Shown piece after piece: positions 41,209-50,721 of a DNA stretch of 56,038 bases (its first letter is position 1; the number at the start of each line of letters is the position of its first letter). Source of the stretch: Lutibacter sp. (lineage in GTDB: Bacteria; Bacteroidota; Bacteroidia; Flavobacteriales; Flavobacteriaceae). The translations under genes and the position numbers were made by a program. A model generated the notes under the pieces. That model was not told the origin of the DNA and did not search any database. It was given only the letters and a program-made list of their open reading frames with translations. The DNA lies in NCBI GenBank assembly GCA_030694935.1, contig JAUYUA010000047.1:1-56038 (forward strand), read 5' to 3'.

Positions 41209-41376
41209 AATTTGTGAATTTTAAAATGGTTTATAATTTTCAATAAAGACTGCTGCCTTTTTTAAAATAGTGTTGCCTTTTTTGATACCTATTAAAATAG
41301 AGAATTGTAGAATTTGGATATTCTGCAAAATTGAGAAATGCAGTAAAACAAGTAGTTTTGTAAAATAAATGACAAA

Positions 41377-41404
41377 AAAATCCTACTATTTCTAGTAGGA
41401 TTTT
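41377..41404 (-). terminator. Terminator of tRNA-Val
   Basis: AAAATCCTACTA/TAGTAGGATTTT with a GAAA tetraloop on the minus strand, followed by T residues. Confidence 0.8.
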
Positions 41405-41408
41405 CCTT

Positions 41409-41486
41409 TGGTGGGCAATGAGGGGTTCGAACCCCCGACCCCCTCGGTGTAAACGAGGTGCTCTGAACCAGCTGAGCTAATTGCCC
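41409..41486 (-). tRNA. tRNA-Val (anticodon TAC)
   Basis: The minus strand begins GGGCAATTAGCTCAGCTGG. Acceptor stem GGGCAAT/ATTGCCC, D stem GCTC/GAGC, anticodon stem CCTCG/CGAGG enclosing TTTACAC (anticodon TAC, valine), T loop TTCGAAC. The 3' CCA is encoded. Confidence 0.97.
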
Positions 41487-41598
41487 TAAGCGGTTGCAAA
41501 TATATAACTTGATTTTGTTTTAAACAAAGCTTTTTTATAAAAATAATAAAATATTTAACAGATTTTCTCAAAAAAATACGATTTGCTGTGAGAATCGT

Positions 41599-41628
41599 AA
41601 AAAAGCGCCGAACCAATTGGTTCAGCGC
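41599..41628 (-). terminator. Intrinsic terminator of the 41647-42450 gene
   Basis: Stem GCGC-GAACC/GGTTC-GCGC around AATT, with a T run on the minus strand. Confidence 0.75.
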
Positions 41629-41646
41629 CACTATTTTAATGAAATG

Positions 41647-42450
41647 TTATTTCTGTAGCGATGGAACATTTCTATAAATGCTGTCTCCATGTCCTGCAAA
41701 TAATTTAGCATATTTTTTGAAAAACTCCTCTCCTTTGGCTTTATCAGTCCAATGTGCATCTTCCAGCTTTGTGTTTTCGGCAAAAGCTTTCTCGATGTCA
41801 GCTAAATTGTCAAAAACGGAAACTTCCAACACATCACGACTGTTGGCACCGTACCGGTGTCTCATGGTAAAAAAACCTTTAACATAAGCATTTTTCATGG
41901 TCACATTGTCAAAATATTCCCTGTAACCGGAACCGCCAGTGCTCGATTTATTCTTCTTAACATAATAAATCAAAGGTTCTTTTGAATCGGTTTTTACCGG
42001 TTTGGTATAATTCATGGAAGCATAAATTTCATCGCTGTGTTTGGTGGCATAATAGCTGTTTTGCTTGTCGAAAAAAGCGGTTCTTTTGGCTTCATCCGGC
42101 CAGGCTTCCATCACTAATTTGTTGGTGACCTCGTTTGCCTTTTCAATATCTTCCCAGGAATTGAAAACCGACACCGATAAAATTTCAGAATCATCGGGCG
42201 TAAAAAAATGCATATAGTAACCCGAGCCAATAATTAAATTGTTTTTTGCTGTTACTTTATTGTAATATTCTTCCTCGGTTTTTCGCCAATCGGTAAAATC
42301 CACATTGGGATCGCTGCTCCTATGCAGTGTTGTAACGGTTAAAAAAACAGGTTTAAATTCGGCAGTTTGCGTTTGTTGGCCAATGGCCTTTGAAGTAAAC
42401 AAAAATAGGAATACAAATATTCCAAACGAAAAGTTTTTAATAGTCTTCAT
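41647..42450 (-). CDS. Secreted protein with duplicated ABM-like halves, unknown
   Basis: 267 aa. Signal peptide MKTIKNFSFGIFVFLFLFTSKAIGQ. Two homologous halves of about 110 residues follow. Each has a Gly-Tyr or Gly-Phe beta strand (LIIGSGYYMHFFTPDDSEIL / AYVKGFFTMRHRYGANSRD), then LSVSVFNSWEDIEKANEVTN / LEVSVFDNLADIEKAFAENT, and W.DEAKRTAFFDKQNSYYA / WTDKAKGEEFFKKYAKLFAG. This internal repeat resembles the dimeric alpha-beta barrel fold of ABM-like proteins, fused into one chain. Activity unknown. It has its own terminator and sits alone. Confidence 0.75.
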   Translation of the reverse strand: MKTIKNFSFGIFVFLFLFTSKAIGQQTQTAEFKPVFLTVTTLHRSSDPNVDFTDWRKTEEEYYNKVTAKNNLIIGSGYYMHFFTPDDSEILSVSVFNSWEDIEKANEVTNKLVMEAWPDEAKRTAFFDKQNSYYATKHSDEIYASMNYTKPVKTDSKEPLIYYVKKNKSSTGGSGYREYFDNVTMKNAYVKGFFTMRHRYGANSRDVLEVSVFDNLADIEKAFAENTKLEDAHWTDKAKGEEFFKKYAKLFAGHGDSIYRNVPSLQK

Positions 42451-42730
42451 TAGTAGATAAATTAAGTTAGTAGTCAGTAAAATCAGAAATTCAATTCAGC
42501 CATAGAAGCCAAATTAAATGGAAACAAAATAATTTAAAAAGGTTAATAATAATAAACAATGTATGAGGTTTACTTTAGCAATATGGAGTTTAAATTGCTA
42601 TAAAGGTCTGTCACTAAACAAGTAACTATGCTATAATAAGGTAAATATAATATTTTTTGGTATACAAAAACGATAAAGTCACCAAAATAATTAGTGCTTC
42701 TTCAGGATATCCGAATTAATGGATTTTTGT

Positions 42731-43948
42731 TTACACCACCTCTGCAACCACAAAAGTGCTTCCGCCAACATAAATTAAATCATTATTTTTGGCAAGCTCC
42801 AACGCAGTTTCATAAGCGGATTGCACAGAATTATAGGCTTTGCCAACCAATTGAAATTTGGCGCATTGTTGCTGAAATTCAACTTCATCCAAACCTCTTG
42901 GAATATTGGGTTTACAAAAATAATAGGTGGCATTTTTTGGAAACAATGGCAAAACCAATTTTAAATCTTTATCATTTACAACCCCCAAAACAATGTGAAG
43001 CTGCTCAAATGTTTCTTCCTGAAGTTGTTTGAGCACATATCGCAATCCTTCGGCATTGTGGGCGGTGTCGCAAATTACTTTTGGCTTATCGTTTAAAACC
43101 TGCCATCTGCCTAAAAGTCCGGTGTTTTTAACCACTTTAAGCAAACCGTTTTTTATATTTTTTTCTGAAATAACAAATCCTTTCGATTTTAAAACTTCGA
43201 TGGTTTGCAATACCGTTTTAATGTTGTGGATTTGATAAGATCCTTTTAAATCTGAAGTATAAACACTACCCTTGTTGTTTGCGGCCAAAAATAAGGCAGC
43301 TGATTTTTCTTTGGCAATTTTCTCAAAAACCGGCATTGTTTCTGCCTGATATTCACCAATAACCACCGGAACCTTATTTTTGATGATTCCTGCTTTTTCA
43401 AAAGCAATTTCGGGCAGTGTATCTCCCAAAAATTGCATGTGGTCGTAGCCTATATTCGTAATTACTGAAACTTCGGGCGTGATAATATTTGTGGAATCAA
43501 GCCTTCCTCCCAGCCCAACTTCCACAACGGCAACATCCACTTTATGTTTGGCAAAACAGTCGAAAGCCAAACCCACGGTCATTTCAAAAAATGAAAGATT
43601 GTTGGCCTCAAAAAAAGATTTGTTGTTTTTTATAAAATGCACAACCTCCATTTTTTTGATGCATTTTCCGTTGATTTTAACGCGCTCCCTAAAATCCTTT
43701 AAATGCGGTGAGGTATACAAACCAACCTTGTAGCCCGCTTCCTGCAATACAGAAGCCAGCATGTGGCTTGTGGAACCTTTTCCGTTGGTTCCTGCCACGT
43801 GAATGCTTTTAAAAGCAGATTCAGGGAAATTAAGGTGTTTGGAAAGTGCTATGCTGTTGGTTAAATCTTTTCTGAAGGCTGTTTCGCCTTGCCTTTGATA
43901 CATGGGCAATTGCAAAAACATCCACTTTAGGGTGTTTGAATAATCCAT
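42731..43948 (-). CDS. folC: Bifunctional folylpolyglutamate/dihydrofolate synthase
   Basis: 405 aa, Mur-ligase fold. Adds glutamate to dihydropteroate or folates with ATP. The P-loop is in HVAGTNGKGSTSHMLASVLQ. Other marks are GLYTSPHLKDFRERVKING, EVGLGGRLDSTNII (Mg site), TNIGYDHMQFLGDTLPEIAF and the C-terminal domain ICDTAHNAEGL, YVGGSTFVVAEVV. It lies 6 bp after the tonB-like gene, as the last gene of an exbB-exbD-tonB-folC transcript. Confidence 0.96.
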   Translation of the reverse strand: MDYSNTLKWMFLQLPMYQRQGETAFRKDLTNSIALSKHLNFPESAFKSIHVAGTNGKGSTSHMLASVLQEAGYKVGLYTSPHLKDFRERVKINGKCIKKMEVVHFIKNNKSFFEANNLSFFEMTVGLAFDCFAKHKVDVAVVEVGLGGRLDSTNIITPEVSVITNIGYDHMQFLGDTLPEIAFEKAGIIKNKVPVVIGEYQAETMPVFEKIAKEKSAALFLAANNKGSVYTSDLKGSYQIHNIKTVLQTIEVLKSKGFVISEKNIKNGLLKVVKNTGLLGRWQVLNDKPKVICDTAHNAEGLRYVLKQLQEETFEQLHIVLGVVNDKDLKLVLPLFPKNATYYFCKPNIPRGLDEVEFQQQCAKFQLVGKAYNSVQSAYETALELAKNNDLIYVGGSTFVVAEVV

Positions 43949-43954
43949 TAAAAG

Positions 43955-44803
43955 TTATTGAGACAATGAAAATCTGTATTTTATAACGCCAATTTGTTTG
44001 GAAGGCGCATTTGGATCGGGCTGCCAAGTGGTTTTTAAAGCAGCTTCTTTTGCCTGCGACAGCAAACAAGCAGCGGTATTGGTTGATCCTTTTACCCCAG
44101 GCGTTGCATTGATCACTTTTCCAGAATTGTTCACTTCAATACTCACAACCACCAATCCTTCTTCATCACAAATATAATCAGGTTTTGGCCTGCTGATGGG
44201 TTTTCGGTTGCCCAATTGGTAATCGCCACCGCCGCCTCCTGCGCCATTTCCATAGTAGCCACTTGCGTTGGGATCGCCTGTTATTTTTCCTTTGTCTCCT
44301 GCAGTATTGTCATTTCCTTGTCCGCCTGTTGCTGTTCCGCTCGAATTGCTCACGCCTCCAATTAAAGCATCCAGTTTTTTTCTTTTTTCAAGCTCTTCAG
44401 CTTGTTGTTTTGCAATGGCTTCTCGTTGTATTCTTTCTTTTCGGGCAACTTCATCGGCTATCTTCTTTGCTTCCAATTGTTTTTTTATCACAATAGCGTC
44501 TTCCCTGTCTTGCGTAAGCACTTCTTCCGCAATTTTCGGGGCAGCTTGTGTTACTTGCTCTTTAACGGCTTCTTGCTGTTCTTGAACTTCTTCTTGGGAA
44601 GCTGCTGGCCGTAATGCTTCTGTAGGCTGAATATCGCCTTGTCCAACTTCAGAAGTTCCAAAATTTAAGGCAATTCCAAATTCCTCAGGTGGATCCAAAT
44701 AGGTCAATCCGATGAAAAACAACGCAACCACTATCAAGCTCATTACCAAACTTGTTAATGCAGCGGACTTTCGTTTATAATCGGTATCTAAAAAATTTGA
44801 CAT
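43955..44803 (-). CDS. TonB-like energy transducer
   Basis: 282 aa. N-terminal membrane anchor (about 14-35, LTSLVMSLIVVALFFIGLTY). A long Ala/Glu/Gln/Lys-rich periplasm-spanning region (about 65-145, QEEVQEQQEAVKEQVTQAAP) contains a coiled coil. A Gly/Asn-rich linker (GNGAGGGGGDYQLGN) leads to a C-terminal TonB-type domain (about 205-282, DEEGLVVVSIEVNNSGKV, ATPGVKGSTNTAACL). With ExbB and ExbD it couples the proton gradient to outer-membrane transport. The linker is longer on Gly than the Pro-rich TonB of enterobacteria, as usual in Bacteroidota. Confidence 0.85.
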   Translation of the reverse strand: MSNFLDTDYKRKSAALTSLVMSLIVVALFFIGLTYLDPPEEFGIALNFGTSEVGQGDIQPTEALRPAASQEEVQEQQEAVKEQVTQAAPKIAEEVLTQDREDAIVIKKQLEAKKIADEVARKERIQREAIAKQQAEELEKRKKLDALIGGVSNSSGTATGGQGNDNTAGDKGKITGDPNASGYYGNGAGGGGGDYQLGNRKPISRPKPDYICDEEGLVVVSIEVNNSGKVINATPGVKGSTNTAACLLSQAKEAALKTTWQPDPNAPSKQIGVIKYRFSLSQ

Positions 44804-44808
44804 ACTTT

Positions 44809-45201
44809 TTATTTTGGGCGAACAGCCAATATTACTTTATATCTGTTTCGGTTTGCAATATCCATCACTTTTACTGCTTTTTCAATAGGAACACCTTCTT
44901 CAGCTCGTAAAACAATGGTTGGTTCCTCTTTACCTGCCAATAATGCAAGCAAATCTTGTTCCAAAATTTCTTCATCCACCAATTTATTGTCAATATAAAA
45001 TGCCAGATCCTTTGTAATGGTTACTGAAGTGGCTTTCTTATTTTCGGTAATGCCGCTTGCTTTTGGAAGTAAAATATCCAAAGCACTGGTGGTGACCAAC
45101 GTTGAAGTGATCATAAAAAATATAAGCAACAAAAAAACAATGTCCGTCATAGACGACATACTAAATTCCGGACTTATTTTATTTCGGCCTCTTATATCCA
45201 T
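44809..45201 (-). CDS. exbD: ExbD/TolR family biopolymer transport protein
   Basis: 130 aa. It begins with the charged MDIRGRNKISPEFSMSSMTD and one membrane helix (about 20-40, IVFLLLIFFMITSTLVTTSA); the conserved Asp of the proton path sits in SMTDIVFLLLIFF. The periplasmic domain has DILLPKASGI and IVLRAEEGVPIEKAVKVMDIA. It forms the proton channel with the ExbB-type protein encoded upstream and ends 5 bp before the tonB-like gene. Confidence 0.92.
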   Translation of the reverse strand: MDIRGRNKISPEFSMSSMTDIVFLLLIFFMITSTLVTTSALDILLPKASGITENKKATSVTITKDLAFYIDNKLVDEEILEQDLLALLAGKEEPTIVLRAEEGVPIEKAVKVMDIANRNRYKVILAVRPK

Positions 45202-45330
45202 ACTATTTTATTTAAAGATTGAAAAAATGGAAAAAATTAAATATTAGATATTAGATATTAAAAGTTAAATGTAAAGTTCTTAACTTTCTCTTCTCTTTAT
45301 CCTATTTTTTCTTTTTTAATATTGATTGCG

Positions 45331-46032
45331 TTAAACCGGTTCGTTTAGCAAATCTAAAAATTCTACCGAATGTGCTTCCATTTCATACACCACTTTATTG
45401 GTTCTAACCACCAAATGGTTGTATTGAATATAGGCGATGATTCCCACTATTAAACCTGCAACCGTGGTGGTCATCGCAGTATACAATCCGTCAGAAAGCA
45501 TTTTTATGTCTATTTGTCCGCCGGCATTCGCTATTTGGTGAATGGCGATAATCATCCCAATCACAGTTCCTAGAAACCCTAACATTGGTGCTGCGCCTGC
45601 AATGGTGGCCAACACACTTACGTTTTTCTCGAGTTTGTAAATTTCCAATCGCCCTGCATTTTCAATGGCTGTATTGATATCGGCCAAAGGTTTGCCAATA
45701 CGGGAAATCCCTTTTTCAATCAACCTTGCTGCCGGAGAATTGGCTTGGGCGCACAAAACCTTAGCAGAATCCAATTTTCCGTGAGACACATAATCCCTGA
45801 TTTGATTCATAAAATTGCTGTCGGTTTTTGAAGCTGCTTTTATGGCAAAATAACGTTCAAAATAAATATACAACGCAACAGTTAACAAAACTAAAAGTAT
45901 GGCAATGATTATTTGGCCTCCCAAACCGCCATCCATAATAAGATTGTAAACAGAAAGCGACTTTTCTTGGGGAACTGTCTCCTGTAAAACTTGAGTTGGA
46001 TCTTGTATAACTTGCGCTGGATCTTGTATCAT
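45331..46032 (-). CDS. exbB: MotA/TolQ/ExbB proton channel protein
   Basis: 233 aa with three membrane segments: about 35-58 (GGQIIIAILLVLLTVALYIYF), 145-165 (APMLGFLGTVIGMIIAIHQI) and 185-205 (TTTVAGLIVGIIAYIQYNHL). The core motif AGAAPMLGFLGTVIGMI is the family hallmark. The N-terminus contains short imperfect repeats (IQDPAQVIQDPTQVLQETVP). First gene of the exbB-exbD-tonB-folC cluster; the 129-bp gap to exbD includes an ATATTAGATATTAGAT simple repeat. Confidence 0.92.
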   Translation of the reverse strand: MIQDPAQVIQDPTQVLQETVPQEKSLSVYNLIMDGGLGGQIIIAILLVLLTVALYIYFERYFAIKAASKTDSNFMNQIRDYVSHGKLDSAKVLCAQANSPAARLIEKGISRIGKPLADINTAIENAGRLEIYKLEKNVSVLATIAGAAPMLGFLGTVIGMIIAIHQIANAGGQIDIKMLSDGLYTAMTTTVAGLIVGIIAYIQYNHLVVRTNKVVYEMEAHSVEFLDLLNEPV

Positions 46033-46155
46033 AATTAAAACGTTGTTTATTTTTTTAGTTTTAGTTTTAGTTTTATTTTCATAAACGAAAATAAAAATTT
46101 AAAATTGTATATCCTTTTTTATAAAAATATTGGTATAAATCAATCTTCTATGCCA

Positions 46156-47472
46156 TTACATATTAAAATTTCGAATTAACATAAAAGCTATTGCCCCGGA
46201 AACAAACCCTATTGCAGCCAGCCAAGCGATATTTTTTAAGTACCACATAAAATTAATTTTCTCCATTCCCATAGCCACAACACCGGCTGCAGAACCTATA
46301 ATTAACATACTTCCGCCTGTTCCTGCAGAATAGGCCACAAAATGCCAAAGTGAATCGTCAATATCATTATGAAACATTCCAATACTTGCGGCAACTAATG
46401 GAACATTATCTATCACAGAAGAACTAAACCCCAATATTAATACAACCAAATCAGGATTAGGGATAGTTACTTTAAGCCATTCGGAAAATTGAAATAACAT
46501 CCCAACGGATTCAAGGGCAGCGACAGCCATCAATATCCCAAGAAAAAATAAAACACTTGGCATTTCTATTCGCGAAAGTGATTTATGAATAGGGCTGAGT
46601 TGACTCTTTTCACTCTCTAAAGTTGTGAATTCCATTTTTTTTAGGCTTAAAATCTCAGCAAATATGGCCACAATTGCCAGTGATAACATCATACTTAAAT
46701 AAGGTGGTAAATGAGTAATCGTTTTAAAAATAGGCACAAAAACAATTGCTCCCATACCTAAATAAAACATAATATTTCCGTATTTCGAAGATGGTTTATC
46801 CTCAATAACAACCTGCTCAATATTGCCTTTGAAGATTGGCAGATATGAAGCAATAAACGCAGGTATAAAAATGGATATAACGGATGGAATAAATAAATTT
46901 GTAATTAAATTTACTGTCGTAACTTTATTGGCAATCCATAACATTGTAGTTGTAACATCGCCAATTGGTGACCAGGCACCTCCTGCATTTGCAGCAATTA
47001 CGATTAAACTTGCATACCAAATTCGGAGTTCACCTGTTTTTACTATTTTCCTGAGGATAGAAATTAATATGATGGTGGTGGTTAAATTATCTATTACTGC
47101 TGAAAGAAAGAACCCAATAATGCAAAATACCCAAATGAGTTTCCGCTTACTCTCAGTTTTTACAAATCCTTTAATCACCGAAAAACCATCAAAATGATCA
47201 ATAATTTCAACAATGGTCATAGCGCCTACCAAGAAAATTAAAATTTCCGCGGTTTTTCCAAAATGATGCAACAATGTTTCCTCAAAGTTGGCCGGAACTA
47301 ATATTTTGAGGGCTTCATCTACGGCGTAAATGTCAAATTGACCAATTGAAATTACGGCCCACATAATTACCATCATAATTAATGCAGGAATCAGCTTATC
47401 TATTTTTATGGAATGTTCCAGAGTTATAGACAAATAACCCAAAATGAAAATTAAAATTAATATACTCTCCAT
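46156..47472 (-). CDS. nhaD: Sodium:proton antiporter NhaD, copy 1
   Basis: 438 aa, about 12 membrane segments. Exchanges Na+ or Li+ for H+ at the inner membrane. NhaD marks are AEILIFLVGAMTIVEIIDHF, AVIDNLTTTIILISILRK, VIAANAGGAWSPIGDVTTTM, LWIANKV and the C-terminal SVIDNVPLVAASIGMF with HFVAYSAGTGGSMLIIGSAAG. It is a close paralogue of the next upstream gene, sharing the last ~45 residues almost exactly. The 170-bp gap to that gene may hold a separate promoter. Confidence 0.93.
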   Translation of the reverse strand: MESILILIFILGYLSITLEHSIKIDKLIPALIMMVIMWAVISIGQFDIYAVDEALKILVPANFEETLLHHFGKTAEILIFLVGAMTIVEIIDHFDGFSVIKGFVKTESKRKLIWVFCIIGFFLSAVIDNLTTTIILISILRKIVKTGELRIWYASLIVIAANAGGAWSPIGDVTTTMLWIANKVTTVNLITNLFIPSVISIFIPAFIASYLPIFKGNIEQVVIEDKPSSKYGNIMFYLGMGAIVFVPIFKTITHLPPYLSMMLSLAIVAIFAEILSLKKMEFTTLESEKSQLSPIHKSLSRIEMPSVLFFLGILMAVAALESVGMLFQFSEWLKVTIPNPDLVVLILGFSSSVIDNVPLVAASIGMFHNDIDDSLWHFVAYSAGTGGSMLIIGSAAGVVAMGMEKINFMWYLKNIAWLAAIGFVSGAIAFMLIRNFNM

Positions 47473-47643
47473 AGGTTAAATTTAATAATTTTTAATTAGT
47501 TTGAATCGTAAAATAACCAATATTAAAGTACCCATACCGGCATATAATAAATTGCATATTATTTTGGTGGACTAATGCGGCAAATTTTAATAAAAAGAAC
47601 TCTTAAACATAAAACACCAGAGATACATCTCGGGTCACTATCC

Positions 47644-49017
47644 TTAAAAAGTTAAATTCCTTATCAACATAAATGCAATTGCCCCGGTAACAAACCCTAT
47701 TGCTGCCAGCCAAGCGATATTTTTAAAGTACCACATAAAATTAATTTTTTCCATTCCCATAGCCACAACACCTGCTGCAGAACCAATAATTAACATGCTT
47801 CCGCCTGTTCCTGCAGAATAGGCCACAAAATGCCACAGATAATCATCCATTGGTTCATTAAACATTCCCATACTGGCCGCAACCAAAGGAACATTGTCAA
47901 TCACTGCTGAACCCACACCCAAAGCCATCACCACAATATCAATATTCGGCACTACTGCTTTCAAGGATTCTGCACCAATAAATAAAATTCCTAAAGATTC
48001 TAAGGCAGCCACAGCCATTAATATTCCGAAGAAAAACAATACGCTTGGCATTTCTATTCTTGACAAAGACTTGTGCACTGGGCTGTGGTATCCAACCGGA
48101 TTGGCATCTTCCGTGACAACAACACTTGAAAGCGTAAATTGAAATCGGCTATATATTTCAGCAAAAATACCCACAATTGACAATGACAGCATCATACCAA
48201 CATAAGGAGGTAAATGGGTAATTGTTTTAAATATTGGCACAAAAATAATGGCGCCCAATCCTAAATATAACATTCTTGCGCCATATTTATTTTTACTGCC
48301 TTCCAAATTATCAATAAAGCCATTGTCAACATCTCCTTGAAAAGGTTTCAAAAACGAAGCAATAAATACAGGAACCACCATACATAGTAGGGATGGAATA
48401 ATCAAATATTCCATCAATTTTGCTGCTGAAACTTTTTTGGCAATCCAAAGCATAGTTGTGGTAACATCTCCAATTGGAGACCAAGCACCACCGGCATTTG
48501 CGGCAATAACAATTAAACTCGCAAACCACAAACGCGTATTTTTATCCTGTATTATTTTTTGAAGAATGGTAATTAAAACAATGGTAGCCGTTAAATTGTC
48601 AATAATGGAGGAAAGAATAAATGCCAAAAACGCAAAAATCCACAACAATCTTTTTTTACTTTTTGTTTTAACGAAATTTTTGATGGTTGAAAATCCGTCA
48701 AAATAATCAATAATCTCAACAATGGTCATGGCACCCAACAAGAAAAACAAAATCTCAGCGGTTTTCCCCAGGTGGTGCAGCAGTGTTTCTTCCAGTAAAT
48801 GATGTCTTTCTTCCAGTGAAAACCCATTAAAACCCTCAATAAGTTTATGCGCAGAAGAATCGAACCAATTAGGAACTGTATCAATTCCAAAAGAAACCAA
48901 AGCCCATAAAATTGCCATCATAGCAAGAGCGGGAATTAGTTTATCCAGCTTTAAATTATGTTCAAGGGCGATTGCTGCGTATCCTAAAATGAAGAATATG
49001 ATAATGATTGTTTCCAT
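47644..49017 (-). CDS. nhaD: Sodium:proton antiporter NhaD, copy 2
   Basis: 457 aa, same fold and motifs as its neighbour: AEILFFLLGAMTIVEIIDYF, SIIDNLTATIVLITILQK, NAGGAWSPIGDVTTTMLWIA, AVIDNVPLVAASMGMF, YSAGTGGSMLIIGSAAGVVA. It has an extra ~20-residue segment near 50-75 (FDSSAHKLIEGFNGFSLEER) and a longer middle loop. It starts 22 bp after the dehydrogenase stop, so it is probably co-transcribed with it. Two NhaD copies fit a marine or saline life, but this is inference. Confidence 0.93.
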   Translation of the reverse strand: METIIIIFFILGYAAIALEHNLKLDKLIPALAMMAILWALVSFGIDTVPNWFDSSAHKLIEGFNGFSLEERHHLLEETLLHHLGKTAEILFFLLGAMTIVEIIDYFDGFSTIKNFVKTKSKKRLLWIFAFLAFILSSIIDNLTATIVLITILQKIIQDKNTRLWFASLIVIAANAGGAWSPIGDVTTTMLWIAKKVSAAKLMEYLIIPSLLCMVVPVFIASFLKPFQGDVDNGFIDNLEGSKNKYGARMLYLGLGAIIFVPIFKTITHLPPYVGMMLSLSIVGIFAEIYSRFQFTLSSVVVTEDANPVGYHSPVHKSLSRIEMPSVLFFFGILMAVAALESLGILFIGAESLKAVVPNIDIVVMALGVGSAVIDNVPLVAASMGMFNEPMDDYLWHFVAYSAGTGGSMLIIGSAAGVVAMGMEKINFMWYFKNIAWLAAIGFVTGAIAFMLIRNLTF

Positions 49018-49039
49018 GTATTATTGTATTATTTAAAGT

Positions 49040-50272
49040 TTAAATTAGTTGTTTTAATGCGATTTCAAAGGCTGTTTTACAAATCTGTTTTTTATCTGAA
49101 TTTCTTTTATGGGTATTTTCCAATGCTTTTTTTATGGTATTTGAAATGTCGCTAAAAATAGCGGCATCTTTCATAGGCAATTCTACGCGCGATTCCATTA
49201 AATAGGCGAAAACCCTTGCAATACCGCAATTTGAAATAAAATCGGGCAGCAAACTCACTTGTTTGTCGGCAAATTCCATAATGGATCCGAAGAAAATTTC
49301 CTTATCGGCAAAAGGAACATTTGCGCCTGGAGAAATCACTTCCAGTCCCGATGCTGCCATTTTTGTCACCTGATCTTGGGTTACCAAACGCGATGCGGCT
49401 GCAGGCACAAAAATTTCTGCCGGCAACGACCAAATTTTTTCATTGATTTCATCAAAAGGAATAATATTATCTGCAGTCAGCTGATTGCCGTTTTTTTCCA
49501 AAAATAAGGTTCTCATTTCCTTCATGGTAAATCCGGCCTCATTGATTAATCCGCCATTTCTGTCAATAATCCCCACCACTTTAGCACCCAATTGCGTCAA
49601 GTAATAAGCAGATGCAGAACCTACATTTCCAAAACCTTGCACGATGGCGCGTTTTCCTTTTATGGAACCGCCATAAATATCATAATAATGCTTTACGGCT
49701 TCGGCCACGCCATAACCGGTTAACATATCGGCAACCGTAAATTTTTTGGATAAATCGGGAGAAAAATTGGCATCTTCAATCACTTTGATCACGCCAAAAC
49801 GCAATTGGCCAATTCTGTTTATTTTTTCTGCCTCGGTAGGTTTAAAATGTCCGTTAAAAACACCTTCCTGCGGATGCCAAACACCACAATCTTCGGTCAT
49901 TGGAATCACTTCATGAATTTCATCTACATTTAGATCGCCTCCGGTACCATAATAATGTTTTAATAAAGGCGTAACGGCTTTATACCATCTTCTTAAAACT
50001 TCTTCTTTTCTTGGGTCGTTTGGGTCAAAGTTGATACCCGATTTTGCGCCTCCAATTGCCGGGCCCGATACGGTAAATTTCACTTCCATTGTTTTTGCCA
50101 ATGAAAGCACTTCATTCATATCCAGTCCTTTACGCATTCTTGTTCCTCCGCCTGCAGCACCGCCCCTTAAAGAATTGATAACGGTCCAGCCTTCAGCTTC
50201 AGTTTCTGGGTCTTTCCAATGAAAAACGATTTCGGGTTGCTTATCTTCGTACTTTTTTAATAATTTTTTCAT
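49040..50272 (-). CDS. Glu/Leu/Phe/Val dehydrogenase family protein
   Basis: 410 aa. Oxidative deamination of an amino acid with NAD(P). The first domain has SLRGGAAGGGTRMRKGLDMN, EVLSLAKTMEVKFTVSGPAIGGAKSGIN with the catalytic-type Lys, and TGGDLNVDEIHEVIP. The Rossmann domain has IVQGFGNVGSASAYYLTQLGAKVVGIIDRNG. Substrate choice (glutamate, leucine or others) is not decided here; the length suits glutamate dehydrogenase-like members. Its promoter probably includes the box at 50420-50427. Confidence 0.88.
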   Translation of the reverse strand: MKKLLKKYEDKQPEIVFHWKDPETEAEGWTVINSLRGGAAGGGTRMRKGLDMNEVLSLAKTMEVKFTVSGPAIGGAKSGINFDPNDPRKEEVLRRWYKAVTPLLKHYYGTGGDLNVDEIHEVIPMTEDCGVWHPQEGVFNGHFKPTEAEKINRIGQLRFGVIKVIEDANFSPDLSKKFTVADMLTGYGVAEAVKHYYDIYGGSIKGKRAIVQGFGNVGSASAYYLTQLGAKVVGIIDRNGGLINEAGFTMKEMRTLFLEKNGNQLTADNIIPFDEINEKIWSLPAEIFVPAAASRLVTQDQVTKMAASGLEVISPGANVPFADKEIFFGSIMEFADKQVSLLPDFISNCGIARVFAYLMESRVELPMKDAAIFSDISNTIKKALENTHKRNSDKKQICKTAFEIALKQLI

Positions 50273-50676
50273 TCTGACATTTACTAATTATGACTTTAAT
50301 TCTCTACCTGTTTTAACAAAATTTCTCTAGTGTTAAACATATAATTCCTCCAAAGGGAGATCACATTTTTGTCATAACTTAGTTGTTAGGCATAATTAAT
50401 AAAAGATGGTCAAGTGGAACAAATATAATAAAAACTTATGCAAAATTAGCGAAGATTTTCGGGAACATTTCACCTCTACTTCCCCAACTGACAAAATAAA
50501 TCATTTGATTGATTATCAGAACTTAATCTTTATAAAAGGACAAACCATCGAAAACTAATTTGCATTTAATTCCAATTTTTAGATCCATTTCAACCATTTC
50601 TCAAAAGTTGATGCAACTCTTAGGTGCAAATTTTTCCATTTTTATTAATTATGTAAAATTTAACCTAAAAAAGATT
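50273..50676. other. Divergent intergenic region
   Basis: No gene and no repeat recognised. CAAATATA (50420-50427) reads TATATTTG on the minus strand and may be the -7 box of the dehydrogenase gene. Confidence 0.5.
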
Positions 50677-50684
50677 TATATTTG
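50677..50684 (+). promoter_or_regulatory. Putative -7 box for the acyl-CoA dehydrogenase
   Basis: TATATTTG, 38 bp before the ATG at 50722. No clear TTTG at -33. Confidence 0.45.
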
Positions 50685-50721
50685 AACAAAAAATATATTT
50701 TATATAAAACTCTTATTAATT

